The translations under genes and the position numbers were made by a program. A stretch of 64,000 bases of DNA from assembly GCF_020184175.1 (NCBI RefSeq), contig NW_026083062.1, positions 23,198-87,197 of the forward strand, given 5' to 3'. Below the pieces are notes generated by a model. It saw only the letters and a program-made list of their open reading frames with translations. It had not been told where the DNA came from and did no database searches. Within the stretch, counting starts at the first letter, position 1, and each line of letters opens with the position of its first letter. Shown in pieces: positions 13,255-25,204 of this stretch. This DNA comes from Aphis gossypii (taxonomy: Eukaryota > Arthropoda > Insecta > Hemiptera > Aphididae).

Positions 13255-15505
13255 TTTTGTATTATATTTCATAAACTAATTTGTATTATTAAACTATATA
13301 TTACTATATTATAATATGTATTTATTATAAATTTTAATAATGTTATATTTTTTCTCTAAAAAGATTATTATGATTTTTTTTTTTTTTTTTTAATAGTTTT
13401 TTGATTGACTTATGAAGTTATTATTTTATCATATATATTTACTAATTTGTATTAATAATGTCATGTAATTTTGTATCTAAGAAGATCATTATAGTTTATA
13501 ACCCTTTGTATTATACTATTATACATAAATGTTAATTCTGATTTAATCAATAATATGAATTTGATAAATATTAATATTTTTTTATTTAATTGAATTATTA
13601 TTTTTTTTGTTACCTGTATTAAATGGAAACCTGCCTAAAATGGAAAAATATCCGGTTCCAACCATTTCCATATTATTACACAGATTTCACTGTACACAGT
13701 GCTGCAACTACCGGGTGTACAAGGTGTGCATTGCACAACGGCCCCAGGCTAATTTAGTATATATATATTGTTATAATAATATTGTTCTTAAGATATTTTT
13801 CATTTCATATCAATTTGTTTATATTATAAATATATTATAATATTATATGTTTACATTTTAATTTTAAGATTTTATTAATAAATATTTGGTCATATTGCAA
13901 GTTAAAAAATTAAATATGCATAATGTTGTTGAATATTATTTTATTTAATTTTTAAATAAATGAAAATTTAATTATACAATAGTAATGATTATTTGATATT
14001 CTGTTAAGACATCAATAAAACAATAAAAAAATATTATCAATTAAGAGTTAAAATAAAACATTTTATAAATATTAGGTCAATATAATTTGATTGATATTTT
14101 AAATATAATATTATATTATCATTATAATCAAAATATTAATATAACAAGAATTCTGTGGCCAAATGACAACAAATGAACGTTCGAATAACATTTTCCCGAT
14201 CAATATCCAATCAAATACAAACGTTTATATGATCAAAACATTAAAAATATAATATCTTTTTTACATCAAATAAATAAAATCTAGCTATATGGGATTATAT
14301 ATATATTACAATTATAACCACAATAATATTATTATGACTATCATACCGAATTGATTAAAATATTGAAATATTGTAATAATATATAACTTGCAATTAATAT
14401 TCAATTAAAGACTGCATAATTTATTGATTTATTAATTTAAGTCATCATAAAATACAATTTGAGTTTGATTGAATTTGACTTTTCTGATCACATAAATGTT
14501 GCATTACCTACCATAAAAACCTTTGCAGGCTTTGATATTAAAATATTATGTGCTTTAATTTATTTTATGATTATTTTCCGGTGAATATAATAAATGCAAA
14601 TGCTGAGCTAATAATATGCAGAAAACTGTTGGATTTATATTTATATTTCATGATGTTAACTTGCATAAACTTTTTTACGAATAAATTATATTATATATAT
14701 TGAGTATTTCATTTTATACATACTTCTATACTTAATTCCTGCCTATTTACTCAGCTGTCTCATTTAAAAGTAACTTATTCAGGTGGTTATAGGCAGTTGA
14801 CATGCACTTTTTGTTGAGTTGTGGTCAGGCAACACCAGTTTTTCTCCCCCATTTAGAAAACCATTTGTATGCCTTTTATGTAGTAAAATCTCACTCGTGC
14901 GAAGAAGCCTGAAGTATCTTATTATATTATGAGAACTAGTAAATAATATGTCCATAAATAAATCATATGTAATTACTAATTATAGTTGTAGTGTACAAGT
15001 ATAAAATAATATAACCGAATAAGAAGTCTAGTTGCTTTGCAATTGTTAACTAAAAAAGTCAACTCTAAAAGTATTAATAAAACTTTAAAAATTAATTTTA
15101 CTTTCAATTATAATTAATAATTATATATTATACATTTTTATCTTATTACTTAATTTATCATATCTATTGGCAACATGCCTGCAACATCCAAATACAATAA
15201 AATAAATATTTTCCTATTACTTTCTTAATCTTAAATAAATATAATTGCAACTTTTATAAAACATTTATTGACTTTTAATAAACAATTATGGAATATTGAA
15301 ATACAATGTTTTTACAACTTTGGTTTTACAAATGTTTAATAAATGTTTAGTGTTTGGTATTCAAACAATAAATGTTTCTGGTTCAATAAATATTTATATG
15401 ACTTTTATTATATATTTTAAATTATATACCAAATGAATAACAAACGATTATTAAATATTGTCATTAAAATTGGAATATTTAATAAATATTTAAAACATAT
15501 TTGTT
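13255..15505. other. 3' subterminal region of copy B
   Basis: No gene is seen. Very AT-rich. The last 350 bases contain several near-copies of AAACATTTATTRAA on the minus strand, also found inside the left end of copy C (28160-28400), suggesting subterminal binding sites. A less AT-rich patch at 13610-13760 is unexplained and may be a small insertion. Confidence 0.5.
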
Positions 15506-15516
15506 TGCTGTGTGGG
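15506..15516 (-). repeat. Right terminal inverted repeat of copy B
   Basis: TGCTGTGTGGG, the exact complement of CCCACACAGCA, identical to the 37032-37042 end of copy C. Confidence 0.8.
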
Positions 15517-16168
15517 TAAATACTATTATTCGCTCATCGCTTTCGATTACCGACACCGAGGATGATGCATAATAAGTCATTCTAATAATACCGATTAGTG
15601 ATTATGAAAAGCCAAAAGTTAAGAATATCCCTGTATTCTGTAACTCCTCTCAACCTATAACATTAAATTTATGAAGCAAAATAATAACCTTGCGTCCTGT
15701 ATAATAATATTAGGTTTATATTTATGTATAATATTTATATGTACATACCTGAGATCGGAAATTGGCAAGCTATCATTTTGGCTTATAGTTTTTGGCGCCT
15801 TTTAGATTCTGAACGAATTGATGAATGTATTGATTTTACAATGATGTGTGTTTTTTTTTTGTGTGTCTGTCTACAGCATAACTAGTCGAAATAATGCTCC
15901 AATTTTAAACTATGGGGTTGGTTTCCGATGTAAAAGTGAATATCCTTGGTACAATATAGAGGTAAAAAGTTATTTTTCAACAGTTTTCAAAAATATCGAG
16001 AAAAACAAAAAAAAAAATGACGGAAAAACGGCAATTTTTATGCAAAACCAGTTTTCGGCCAAATCGATTTTTTTTTATGGTTGTAATTCAAAAACTAATC
16101 ACTGAAAGATTTGTAAAAATTTGAATTTTGTAATAATTGTTTATTTTATCGTGTTAAAATTATCAAAA
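15517..16168. other. Noncoding spacer between copy B and the THAP gene
   Basis: No gene supported. The frame at 15848-16105 is low-complexity, and its surroundings look like dispersed repetitive sequence. The last 50 bases are presumed upstream region of the THAP exon. Confidence 0.5.
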
Positions 16169-16844
16169 ATGCCTGTTTGTATTGTCCCAAATTGTTTTAG
16201 TGGAAGTAAACGGAAAGGGTTGTATTGTGACCCAAAAATACATTTACATCGATTTCCAAAAGATGTACGAATGAGAGCTTTGTGGGTGGAACAAATTCAA
16301 CATGCTTCAAACGTGATCAAAGAAATTAACTGTGATACTGGTAAATCATTAATCATGTGTGTACCTATAAATTGAATTTAATAATGTTTTTATTAAGACT
16401 TAGAGATTAATGATAAATTATTGAAGGATTGGCCATTGGCTGTATGGATTATACTTCATTTTACTTTTTTGAAATATTTAGTTGATAAATATTTTACCAA
16501 AATTTTTAAATGCTTAAAATTGAATTGTTGTATTAATCAATTTAACCAATTTTATTTAAGCTGTTGTATGTTCTTTACATTTTTCCCTAAATCCATATGA
16601 AGAAAGAACCATAGTGCAAAATATGTTGGATTATTCTCCAAAATGTGGTAGAAAACTAAAACTTACTGCTATCCCTTTTAGGTTGGTTTCAATTTAATTT
16701 TGTGATTTTTTTTAATAAGTTTAACAATTAAAAATATGAATTTATTGTATTTTGTTGTTTATTTAGTGACAGAAATCATTCATCCCCAATTAAAACTCCA
16801 GCTGGATTATTTTCTGTGACAAATTCAACTGATAAATCTAACAG
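16169..16844 (+). CDS. THAP-domain gene, three 5' exons only
   Basis: A C2CH THAP zinc finger, a sequence-specific DNA-binding domain of P-element transposases and insect transcription factors. Exon 1 (16169-16340) starts at ATG with MPVCIVPNCFSGSKRKG, giving C-x4-C, followed by HLHRFPKD and RALWVEQ. Exon 2 (16561-16681) completes the finger with VVCSLHF and a CGRKLKLTAIPF end resembling the THAP AVPTIF box. Exon 3 (16767-16844) has SDRNHSSPIKTPAG. All junctions have GT..AG and keep phase. No stop is reached after exon 3: a donor GTGCCT follows, and a MITE begins 50 bases later, so the 3' part is missing or displaced. It could be a host gene fragment or a P-type transposase relic. Confidence 0.8.
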
Positions 16845-16893
16845 GTGCCTATATATTTAATAAATTATGTTTTTATTATATTATGTATACTTA

Positions 16894-17424
16894 TGGTGAC
16901 CAGAAATACTATTTTTCATAGGACAATACTCTTTTTTGATGCAAGTCTTAGTGTTATCAACAATAATATTAAGTCTATGAAATTGTAACCTTTTTTTAAA
17001 AATATTGTGGGCTACTACATGTTTATGATTTTTTATAATTTGATATTAATTTATATTTTATGGTTCGAGCTAATGCACTCTAATAGTTTGTTAGTATAGA
17101 GTTAATTTAATTTGTTAATGTATCCTACACTTTAACAAAGTTTTGTATTAATTTATTCAAATTTTACACTTGGTATTTTTACCTTTAAAAAATAACTAAA
17201 ATATTTATACTTTAGTTTGAGTTTACTTAAATTTCATAAAATTGTTATCATAAAGACCACATCTAATGAGTTGACATAATAATTTTAAATAATTAGTTTT
17301 TTAGTACCTAGGTAATAATAATAATTAAAAAAAATAAATAATTTTTGTAGAAGGAGATTGGCAATTACGGCAGGATAAGCTAAGTTTTAAAATGTACTTT
17401 TTTAAATTTTATATCTGGTCTCCA
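16894..17424 (+). mobile_element. MITE, TA-flanked, first of an inverted pair
   Basis: A 531-bp noncoding element with ends TGGTGACCAGAAATA and TATCTGGTCTCCA, inverted and preceded and followed by TA (16892-16893, 17425-17426). It shares sequence over nearly its full length with the complement of 24296-24867. The terminal sequence and TA duplication suggest a Tc1/mariner-like or similar parent; the family cannot be fixed here. Confidence 0.8.
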
Positions 17425-20410
17425 TATGTATACTGCATTTTAACCACAGAAAATATTATATTGTGATACAACATACAGTAAAACAGATTAAAAGACTTAG
17501 TACTAATTAAATTATATAGTTATAAATAGTCAAAAGATAACAGTTAAAATTAAGAATTAAGTTTGGTTATAATAATTTGGTAACTCATAGTTTCATTGTT
17601 TTAATTAATATTTCCTTGGTCACAGTCGCACTCCCAGTTTTTTCATCCATTCGATACCCTCCTCACTGGCTGTGTGGATTTCTTCCATACCTCTTGAGAG
17701 CTTCATTAACGGGCATTCTTCGACTCTATGATTAATGGCTTGCTTTTGTCCGCAGCTGCATAGAGATTCCACTATTCCCCACTTATGTAATAGATGATTG
17801 CATTTTCCTTGGTTAGTTCTAATGCGATTTAGCGTGGTCCATAAGGCACGTGGTAAGTTGAAACCTGGTACTTTTACCGTCGGATTATCAACCAGTGATG
17901 AATTTCGTACCTCATACTCTAGCCAAATCTTTCTACATTCAACCTGTAATTCCCTAGCGGTTATATCTTCATCCCAAACAGGGCGTCTAGATTTTAGCCT
18001 TTTATTCGGGTGATGTTCTATGTCGTTATAGATAGGCAGTTCAGTGTTCTTTTTAACTTTATTGATAATATTTTGTGTAGCTATTTGTCTACGGATTTCC
18101 GGGGGGCCAATGTTTGAGAGTACGGGAAGCCATTGAGTTGGAGTGCTTCTTACTGTACCCGTGACTATTCTCATTGCTGCATTTAGTTGAACGTCAACTT
18201 TATTGCAGTGAGCACTTCTTGTCCACACGGGAGCGCAATATTCAGCTACACTGTATACTAAGGATAGTACTGAGGTTCTCAGAGTACCTGCGCTGCATCC
18301 CCAAGAAGTCCCAGCTAATTTGGATATGATATTGTTTCGTGATTTTATTTTGTTTTTTGTAGTTTCTAACTGTTGTCTAAAAGTAAGCGCCCTATCGAGT
18401 TTAATTCCGAGATACCTAGGACATTCTTCATTTGCGATGTTGACTCCACCAATTTTTAGTTTAAGTTCTCTATTTGCCTCACGATTGTTCAGGTGGAAGG
18501 CCACTGCTGTTGTTTTATTAGCATTTAGGTTGAGATGCCAGTTTTTGAAATAGATTTATAAAGGACTATGATCTTTGTTCAGGGTCTCTTCTAGTTTTTC
18601 AAAGGTCTTTCCTTGGGCTACTAGACATATGTCATCTGCATAGCATAGATTTTATCGTATTAGTTACCTCAATGTCGGCGGTGTATATGTTAGCGTTAAA
18701 GTAGTTATTGGCGATATTTTATGAAATACCTAGCTATTACATACATTAACCAAATCAATGCGATAAAACATATAATATTAAATTTAACTAGGTATTTTAT
18801 GAATCCCCCGTAATTGCTCAGTTATAGTTTATATATTAGATTTCGTTAAGATAAGGCAAGATAAAGTCAATAATAAGTGACGATTAAATCTGACCCAACG
18901 TTCCGACGAATTTATTATTTCGTTGTGGTAGAACATACAATATATTTTGTTTGTTTCTCGTTAAGTTGTTTGCAGTACACCATAGTTATATACATTCAAC
19001 GCATTATATAGCTGTAGTACATACACGTGTTTTAATTTTTTTGATTAAATGTTTTTAAAATTATATTCAATATGGACGAAACAATGATTCTTATGAAACA
19101 ACAATTTTACGAATCAATTGAAAAACGTGAGTACAAAAATAATAGTGCTATTTTATCTAACGAAAAATATTTAAATTTGATATCTGACGTCAAAAATATG
19201 AAATTAAAAAAACGCAAACCCGTGATTATTGGCTTGCGAAAAATTACGATTTAATAACAATAAATGGCGTCGAAACATTAATTTACCCATTTAATGAAAA
19301 CAATCCTAATTTCAAGATATACGTTATTATAGACCACATGTTTGACATTTTAAACAATGTTCATAAGTCAATTGGACACGGAGGAAGGGACCGTATGCTA
19401 TTTGAACTTAGTAAAAATATAAAAATATTACCCAAGCTGATGTGAAATTATATTTAAATTTGTGTATTCCATGTCAACAGAAAAAAAATCACAAAAGAAA
19501 GGTATTGTAGTCAAACCAATGGTTTTTAACGATTTTAATAGTCGCTGTCAAATTGATCTAATAGATTTTCAATCACAACCTGATAGAGATTTTAAATTTA
19601 TATGTGTCTATCAAGATCATTTAACAAAATGTTGTATTTTAAAACCCTTAACTTCAAAACGAACAGAACAAGTCGCTTGTGTGTTATTAGATATTTTTTG
19701 TTTATTCAGTGCGCTCGCTTCTCTTCAATCTGACAATGGCAGGGAATTTTGTAATGAACTAATTAATTCATTGCGTGAGATGTGGCCTGATTTAAATATC
19801 GAAACCACGGCATAGTCAGTTGCAGGGCAGTGTTGAACGAGCCAACCAAGATATTGAAAATATATTAACTTGGATGCAAGATAATAACACCAATAAATGG
19901 AGTGATGACTCAGATTCGTTCAATTTATGAAAAATAAAGCCTATCATTCTGGAAATAAAAGGAAGTCCATACAATGCTATGTTTGGAACTGACCCTAAAA
20001 CTAGTATAACGTCAAGTATATTGCCACACACTATACTACAAGAAATACCATCAACTGAAAATAGAAAACACAAACAAACAGAAGAACGAAAAAATGCAAG
20101 AGACAACTTAGAAATTCAAGCGAAAAAAATGAAGAATTTATCAAATGCTAAATTTCCAGAAGCAAAAGAAGGTTCAATAGTTCAACTTAAAATTCCTGAT
20201 GTTGATAGAGGGAGGGGAGATCCTCGATCGGTAATTGCTGTAGTTCTCAAAATTACTGAAGATGGGTTCTATCAACTTGGATGTAATAGTGGTATGTATA
20301 TTGTATAACAATTAATAAATTTTTTAAATTTATACATTTAAATAATACCTTAATTTTTAAAATTATAGGTATTTTAAAACAGCTATATGCACGATCCCAG
20401 TTCACTACGT

Positions 20411-21383
20411 TGTAATGATATGTTCAAATTTACATATCATAAATTTTGTTAATTCGTTATTTTCATTTAATAAAATATATAACGGTCGAGTTGTCGTACG
20501 CATGTAATAAAATCTAAAATAACCCCAATAAATCATGTCACTGGTGATTGGAACGATTCCTATTATCTAGTCTCGTACAGGACACTGTACGGGATTATAA
20601 CGGTACTGCGCAACACATGCAACTTCTTTCATGTGCCGCCGGAGACGGGGGATGGTCCGGTCAGGGTCGCTTTCACCAGGGAAAAAGACAATTTTCTTTG
20701 GGGACACCGACACCTTTGATCGGGCCGCCGATGGCTCTGGTGGACCTGGCCTAAATCGTCTCCTCTCATCAGTGCATGAGCACCCTCCATAGCGAGAAGT
20801 GCATGAGCACATCCAAAACATATAAGTGCATGAGCACCACCCAGACAGACAAGTGCAGGAGCACAGGAGACTTACTCGCAACCACTCAAAGGACATTGCC
20901 TACGACAACTTTACTGTTTCTTTTTCCTATAACGAAATTTGTCACAGTGTTTAGTTATTTCTCTCTTGAGTGCTTAAAATTTAATAAATTCTATCCTTGT
21001 TACGTCGACTGCAACCAGAGACAGCTGCGGACAAGGTAAGGTGCATGCGCATCCACATTTAAACAATAATAGTATTATAAAGTTTACTTGATCGTTCTCG
21101 AAGCTCGACCTCGAGAACCCTCCGACCATCAGGAGGAGGTGATTCCGCAAATTTAGAGTGATAAAACATAGGCTAAAATAATCGATAGATTTCTAATAAC
21201 TTACAAATATATTTGAGGCAATCATTCAAGGCTTGTGTCCCTTGTGGTTGCCGATACAATTTATTTAAACTACTTCGCTTAAATCAAAACATTACTTTTA
21301 AAAATAAAATATTAATCACATATTAATATTTTTACCTTAACTATTATTCTTATTTTTAGTTTCTTTATTTTTGCGTTATTACA
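20411..21383. mobile_element. Solo LTR with TSD ACGT inside Ginger 1
   Basis: 973 bp beginning TGTAAT and ending ATTACA, flanked by ACGT at 20407-20410 and 21384-21387. Removing it and one ACGT joins the Ginger protein as SQFTTCSETL, the sequence expected from the related copy. A long GC-richer part (20540-20880) contrasts with its surroundings. No gag or pol remains, so it is a solo LTR; the superfamily is not determined, though 4-bp duplications are common in Gypsy and BEL. Confidence 0.9.
20771..20864 (+). repeat. Four 27-bp tandem units in the solo LTR
   Basis: AGTGCATGAGCAC starts at 20771, 20798, 20825 and 20852 (the last with one change), spaced exactly 27 bases. The word is near-palindromic (GTGC/GCAC) and the 14 bases between copies differ. 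Within an LTR this looks like a U3 enhancer repeat. Confidence 0.9.
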
Positions 21384-24295
21384 ACGTGTTCCGAAACCTT
21401 ATATCATTAAGCGATATTCCTCATGAAAAACAAATTTCCCTGCAATCTGCAGCTACAGAACAATCTATTGGAAATGGACAAGGTTTTTTTAAATGTACTT
21501 GTATCACTAAATGCTCCACTAATCGATGTGTATGCCGTAAAAATGTTGTTTTGTGCAATTCTAAATGTCACCAAAATCAATCGTGTACTAATTTTGACAA
21601 ATAGTGTAAATAATATAAGTGTAATTAATTGTAATGTAGTATAAAAAAAAATTGTAAACATGACTAAGATAGATCCAAAACAAATCTTGTATAAAATATA
21701 TATTTTTTTTAATGTTTATTCATTTTTATGATTTATTAGAATTTTTTAAAATAATTTATAATATCAATTAATATTAATAATATTCGTCTATCCACTTTAC
21801 CTAGTTATTAATTTAAAATGTAACACTTTAACGATTCATTATCTGTAATTTTATAATATAACTAGTTATTCTATGCATTTTCAAGATAAAGTATTTATAT
21901 AATTTGAAATTAAACACTTTAACTATAATGTTATGTTAAATTATAAAATAACTGGTTTAATACTTTAACGGTAACATATACATTAAATAGAGTCGGTGAT
22001 AGTACTGATACTTGTGGTAACCCGTTTTGTAAGATTCTTTTCCAGCTTGTCCCCCCATTCATTTTGACTTTGAAACTTCTGTCAGAAAGGATTTGTTCCA
22101 ATAAGCGTTAAATAGCTTTACATCTAAGAGTTTTTGTTAATTTGAGTATAGGCCTCTTTTCCAGACTGTGTCGTACGCTGCCGACAGGTTGAGAAAGACG
22201 GCCCCGGACTTCATCTTATTTTGAAAACCATTTTCCACGTAGGTCGTTAAAGCTAGCACCTGTTCGCAGCAGTTTCTTCCCCTTCTAAACCCAGCTTGCT
22301 CCATGGGTATTGTACGTTCTAATAGTGGAGACATTCGCCTTAGTAGTTATCACTCAAAAAGCTAGTATATTACTGATAGTAACGAAATTGGCCTATAATT
22401 TCTCGGGTCATTTCCCGACTTTTTTAGCTTTAGGATGGCCACGACTTTCGCTTCGCACCATGTCCCTTTGTTGACCACCGACGTGAAAAAGCGAGCAAGC
22501 CAAAGTCTACTTCTAGGGCCTAGGTTTTTGATAAATTCCGGTAATATTCCGTCGACACCTGCTGCTTTCCCATTTTTGACATTTTTTAAGGCTAGATGGA
22601 CCTCCTCTTCTATAAAATCGTTCATTAAAGCAGAACTTTCTTCACAGTTGTCTAGTTCTTTTTTGTATTCATTTTTAATCTTAATGATCATTTGTTTTGT
22701 AGGTTTAATGTTCGAAGTTTTGAAAAGGTTACTTGCAACTGCGTTCGCTGTGATGCCCTGTTCTTTCCTGGTAGGTTGAGCGGAGCCCAGCTTTTTCTGC
22801 TTGAGTGGGAAAAGTCCATCTCTTCCATGGCTTTAACCCACCTTTGTCTCCGTTCTTCATCTAGTAAACTGATTAGCCGGTCAGCTGTTACATCGGATTG
22901 TGTTTGTTCGTACTCGTTTAGCAGTTTGTCGCATTCTTTTGACCAGCAGGGTATGTAATCCTGTCTATGTCCCCTGGGCATAGCTTTACCCGCTGCTATT
23001 TTGATTAATTTTGTAAACCTGTCATAGTTAAGCGGTATTGGCTCAATGCGGTTTATATTTTCTTCCATATAAGTTGTATATTTGGCCCAATCCGCTTTCC
23101 TTACATTCCATCTATTAAGTTTTGGTTTGCTCACTCTAGTTAGATTTAGACCGATATCCACTTGGACAGGAAGGTGTTGGCTCCTGGGAAATTCTTGTAA
23201 TATTCGCCGATTTGCTTTAAGGGGCAAATTGCTAGAGTCCGTAGTGACAAAACATAAATCAGGGGATGTGATCGAACCCCATCTTCCTGATTTAAAAGTG
23301 CCGCCTTGTTTAGCATCATACAGTAACTGGAGATGGTTTAATTGAGCCCAGTTGCTGAGGGTTTCTCCATTATCATCTGTACTATTATAGCCCCATTCCA
23401 TGTTGTGCGAGTTGAAGTCTCCTATATAAACTGCAGGGTGCTCTGCCAGTGGTAGAACAGATGTGGTCCATTTTTCTGACGGAGGTTTATATATGTTAAA
23501 CATTTTTGTGTTCCCTATCTCGATTCCAACTTTATGCTTGTTTCCCTCTAACTCCTTATTTTTTTTGGGCCCAAGTCTTGACTCACACAGGTAGCCATGC
23601 CATGTTTGTTGTGCCCTATGTAGTCGATCAGCTGAAAGCCTAGGATCTTTAGCTTTCCAAGCTGATCATCTGGAATATGGGTCTCTTGCAGTGCTAAAGT
23701 GTCCGCGTAATGGAATACATGGATGATTAATTCAGCCTTTGACTTGGTCATTCCTTCAACGTTGAGTTGCACTATTCTTAAGAGATATTCTGTGGATTTA
23801 TTACCATTTTTATTATTACCATGGTTTGAGTTTTGGTCTTTTTGGTTATCAAGGCTATATCCATTCTGTTTTTTGGTGTTTTCCTTTTTATAAATTTTTT
23901 TTTTTGGTTTTTAATAATTTTCGTTTCTTCTGAAACTAGTGCTATTTTTAAAGCATGTGTCCTAGTAGCCTGGAAAAAGGCTGTTTTGCCGGTTTGGTCG
24001 CCAATTTGGTGCTATTTTGTTTCGTGTCATAGTTGTATAGTTTCTTAAGTGGAGAACTTTGATATTACTTGGTAACAATGACACTACTAAACAGGGGACA
24101 CCACGAGAAGGTACAGCACCTTTTCCCCTATAATATGTCATAATATGTTGTTTATATTACATTTTATTTTGTTTATTAATTTAATTAAACAATAAATATA
24201 GAAGTACCTATTTAAATTGAGATTACGCGTGTAGATTGGATACTTGCAAAGTCCTATTAATATTGGAAGTATTACTTATTTTGTAGTTATTTGTA

Positions 24296-24867
24296 TAGTG
24301 ATCAGATATAAAATATTAAAAAAAAAAAAAGTACATTTTAAAACTTAGCTTCTGCTTTGTCGTAATTGCCAATGCGTATACCTATTTTGCCTATATCATT
24401 GACCACAGGTCGTCTACAAAAATTGATTTTTATTAAAAATTATTATTACCTAGGATCTAAAAAACTAATTATTTAAAATTATTATGTCAACTCATTAGAT
24501 GTGTGTCTTTATTTTAATAATTCTATAAAATTTAAATAAACTTAAACTAAAGTATAAATAGTTTGGTTATTTTTAAAGGAAAAATACTAAAAGTAAAATT
24601 TGAATAAATTAATAAAAAACTTTGTTAAAATGTAGCAAACATTAACAAATTAATTAACTATGCTAACAACTAAATAGATTACATTAGTTTGAACCATAAA
24701 ACATAAATTATTACTAAATTATAAAAAATCATAAACATGAAGTAGCCCATAATATTTTCAAAAAAAGATAACAATTTCATATACGTAACACAATTATTAA
24801 TGACACTACGACTTACATCAAAAAACCGTACCTACTATCTAAAGAAAAATAGTACTTCTGGTTACTA
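24296..24867 (-). mobile_element. MITE, second of the inverted pair
   Basis: A 572-bp noncoding element with ends TAGTGATCAGATATA and CTTCTGGTTACTA, the same family as 16894-17424 but in opposite orientation. TA precedes it (24294-24295); TG follows, perhaps a mutated TA. An A-rich run near 24320 and indels separate the two copies. Confidence 0.78.
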
Positions 24868-25204
24868 TGTTTATAGTCCGTTATACAGTAGAATTCGGAA
24901 GTAATTGCAGTTAAAAACGTTGAAAATTGATTGTTTTATTGCAGTAAAAAATACCCAAAATTGTACTTGAAAATTGCGCTTAAATTTTGTTTTTTTGATG
25001 GTTTTTAGTTATAAACTTATTACATTTTAATCTTAAGAATTACGAATTTTGTAGTTTAATTAAAGCCTTATTTTTAATTTATAATAGGTACTGTTTAAAA
25101 TAAAATGTAACAAACTTAAAGTCAAATTGGTTTTGTTCGGTTTTTTAGGAACCTGCAAGCAATTTTATAAAATTTTGTATTATTAATATATATAATAAAA
25201 AATT

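Larger units (their letters stand above)
5783..15516 (+). mobile_element. CACTA element copy B with both termini
   Basis: A CACTA-type element of about 9.7 kb. The left terminus CCCAGATAGCA (5783-5793) and right terminus TGCTGTGTGGG (15506-15516) are inverted repeats matching at 9 of 11 bases. The right one is identical to both ends of copy C. Genes in order: transposase (8464-10533), DUF4806 (10803-13254). The distance from left end to transposase start (2.7 kb) resembles copy C (3.0 kb). Target duplication is not clear: flanks are AT before and TAA after. Both genes carry breaks, so this copy could not encode its own machinery. Confidence 0.8.
19072..21604 (+). pseudogene. Ginger-type integrase/transposase 1, broken
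   Basis: Starts at ATG 19072 (MDETMILMKQQFYES). Zinc-binding HHCC: VHKSIGHGG near 19355, then CIPCQQ near 19470. The DDE core has D in CQIDLIDFQ (about 19552), D in LQSDNGREF (about 19730) and E in GSVERANQDI (about 19830). A C-terminal module reads VQLKIPDVDRGRGDPRS (about 20180), resembling the SH3-like integrase tail. An intron 20292-20368 follows, then KQLYARSQF. After the solo LTR the frame ends in a cysteine-rich tail (FFKCTCITKCSTNRC, 21371-21604). Frameshifts lie near 19240, 19430, 19485, 19810 and 19930. Related host genes are annotated KRBA2-like in insects. Confidence 0.88.
18688..21976 (+). mobile_element. Ginger/KRBA2-like DNA transposon 1 with TSD TATA
   Basis: Termini TGTTAGCGTTAAAGTA (18688) and its complement ending GTAACA (21976) are inverted repeats with few mismatches. 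TATA is repeated at 18684-18687 and 21977-21980. TG..CA ends and a 4-bp duplication fit the Ginger class, cut-and-paste elements with a retroviral-type integrase. Removing the element and one TATA gives a continuous LINE frame reading FNVYTADI, the expected RT sequence, so these boundaries are exact. Nested inside it is a 973-bp solo LTR. Confidence 0.92.
17620..23820 (-). pseudogene. LINE endonuclease-reverse transcriptase polyprotein, broken
   Basis: Read on the minus strand. The endonuclease begins near 23810 (LLRIVQLNVEGMTKSKAE, then LALQETHIP), continues with YIGDFNSHNMEWG and SPDLCF (23503-22688), the usual APE-type landmarks. RT starts with VKNGKAAGVDGILPEFIK and NYRPISLLSV (22691-22362), then QAGFRRGRNCCEQ (22334-22137). 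The QG motif reads LPQVSVLSP, with V in place of the usual G. After the inserted Ginger element, ICLVAQGK follows YADD near 18640, then an 18504-17620 frame with YLGIKLDRALTF, and a terminal CSCGQKQAINHRVEECPL zinc-knuckle-like motif. Frameshifts at about 23540, 22690, 22340 and 18630 and a stop near 22107 make it nonfunctional. Clade assignment within Jockey/I is uncertain. Confidence 0.88.
17600..24115 (-). mobile_element. Non-LTR retrotransposon (Jockey/I-like), split by a Ginger insertion
   Basis: A minus-strand LINE with endonuclease and reverse transcriptase. The 5' end is placed near 24115, where GGGGAAAAGGTGCTG begins on the minus strand; the 3' end is just past the RT stop near 17620. 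A 3.3-kb Ginger-like element (18688-21976) interrupts the RT between the block ending LFNVY and the YADD block. Without it the LINE is about 3.2 kb. Edges are approximate because no target duplication was recognised. Confidence 0.85.

Noticed and set aside
20771..20864. Repeat-spacer array resembling a small CRISPR
   Set aside because: Core is only 13 bases, there are no cas genes, and the context is a solo LTR in a eukaryotic transposon nest.
16894..24867. Long inverted repeats as ends of one giant element
   Set aside because: Each arm has its own inverted ends and TA flank, so two MITE copies explain them better.
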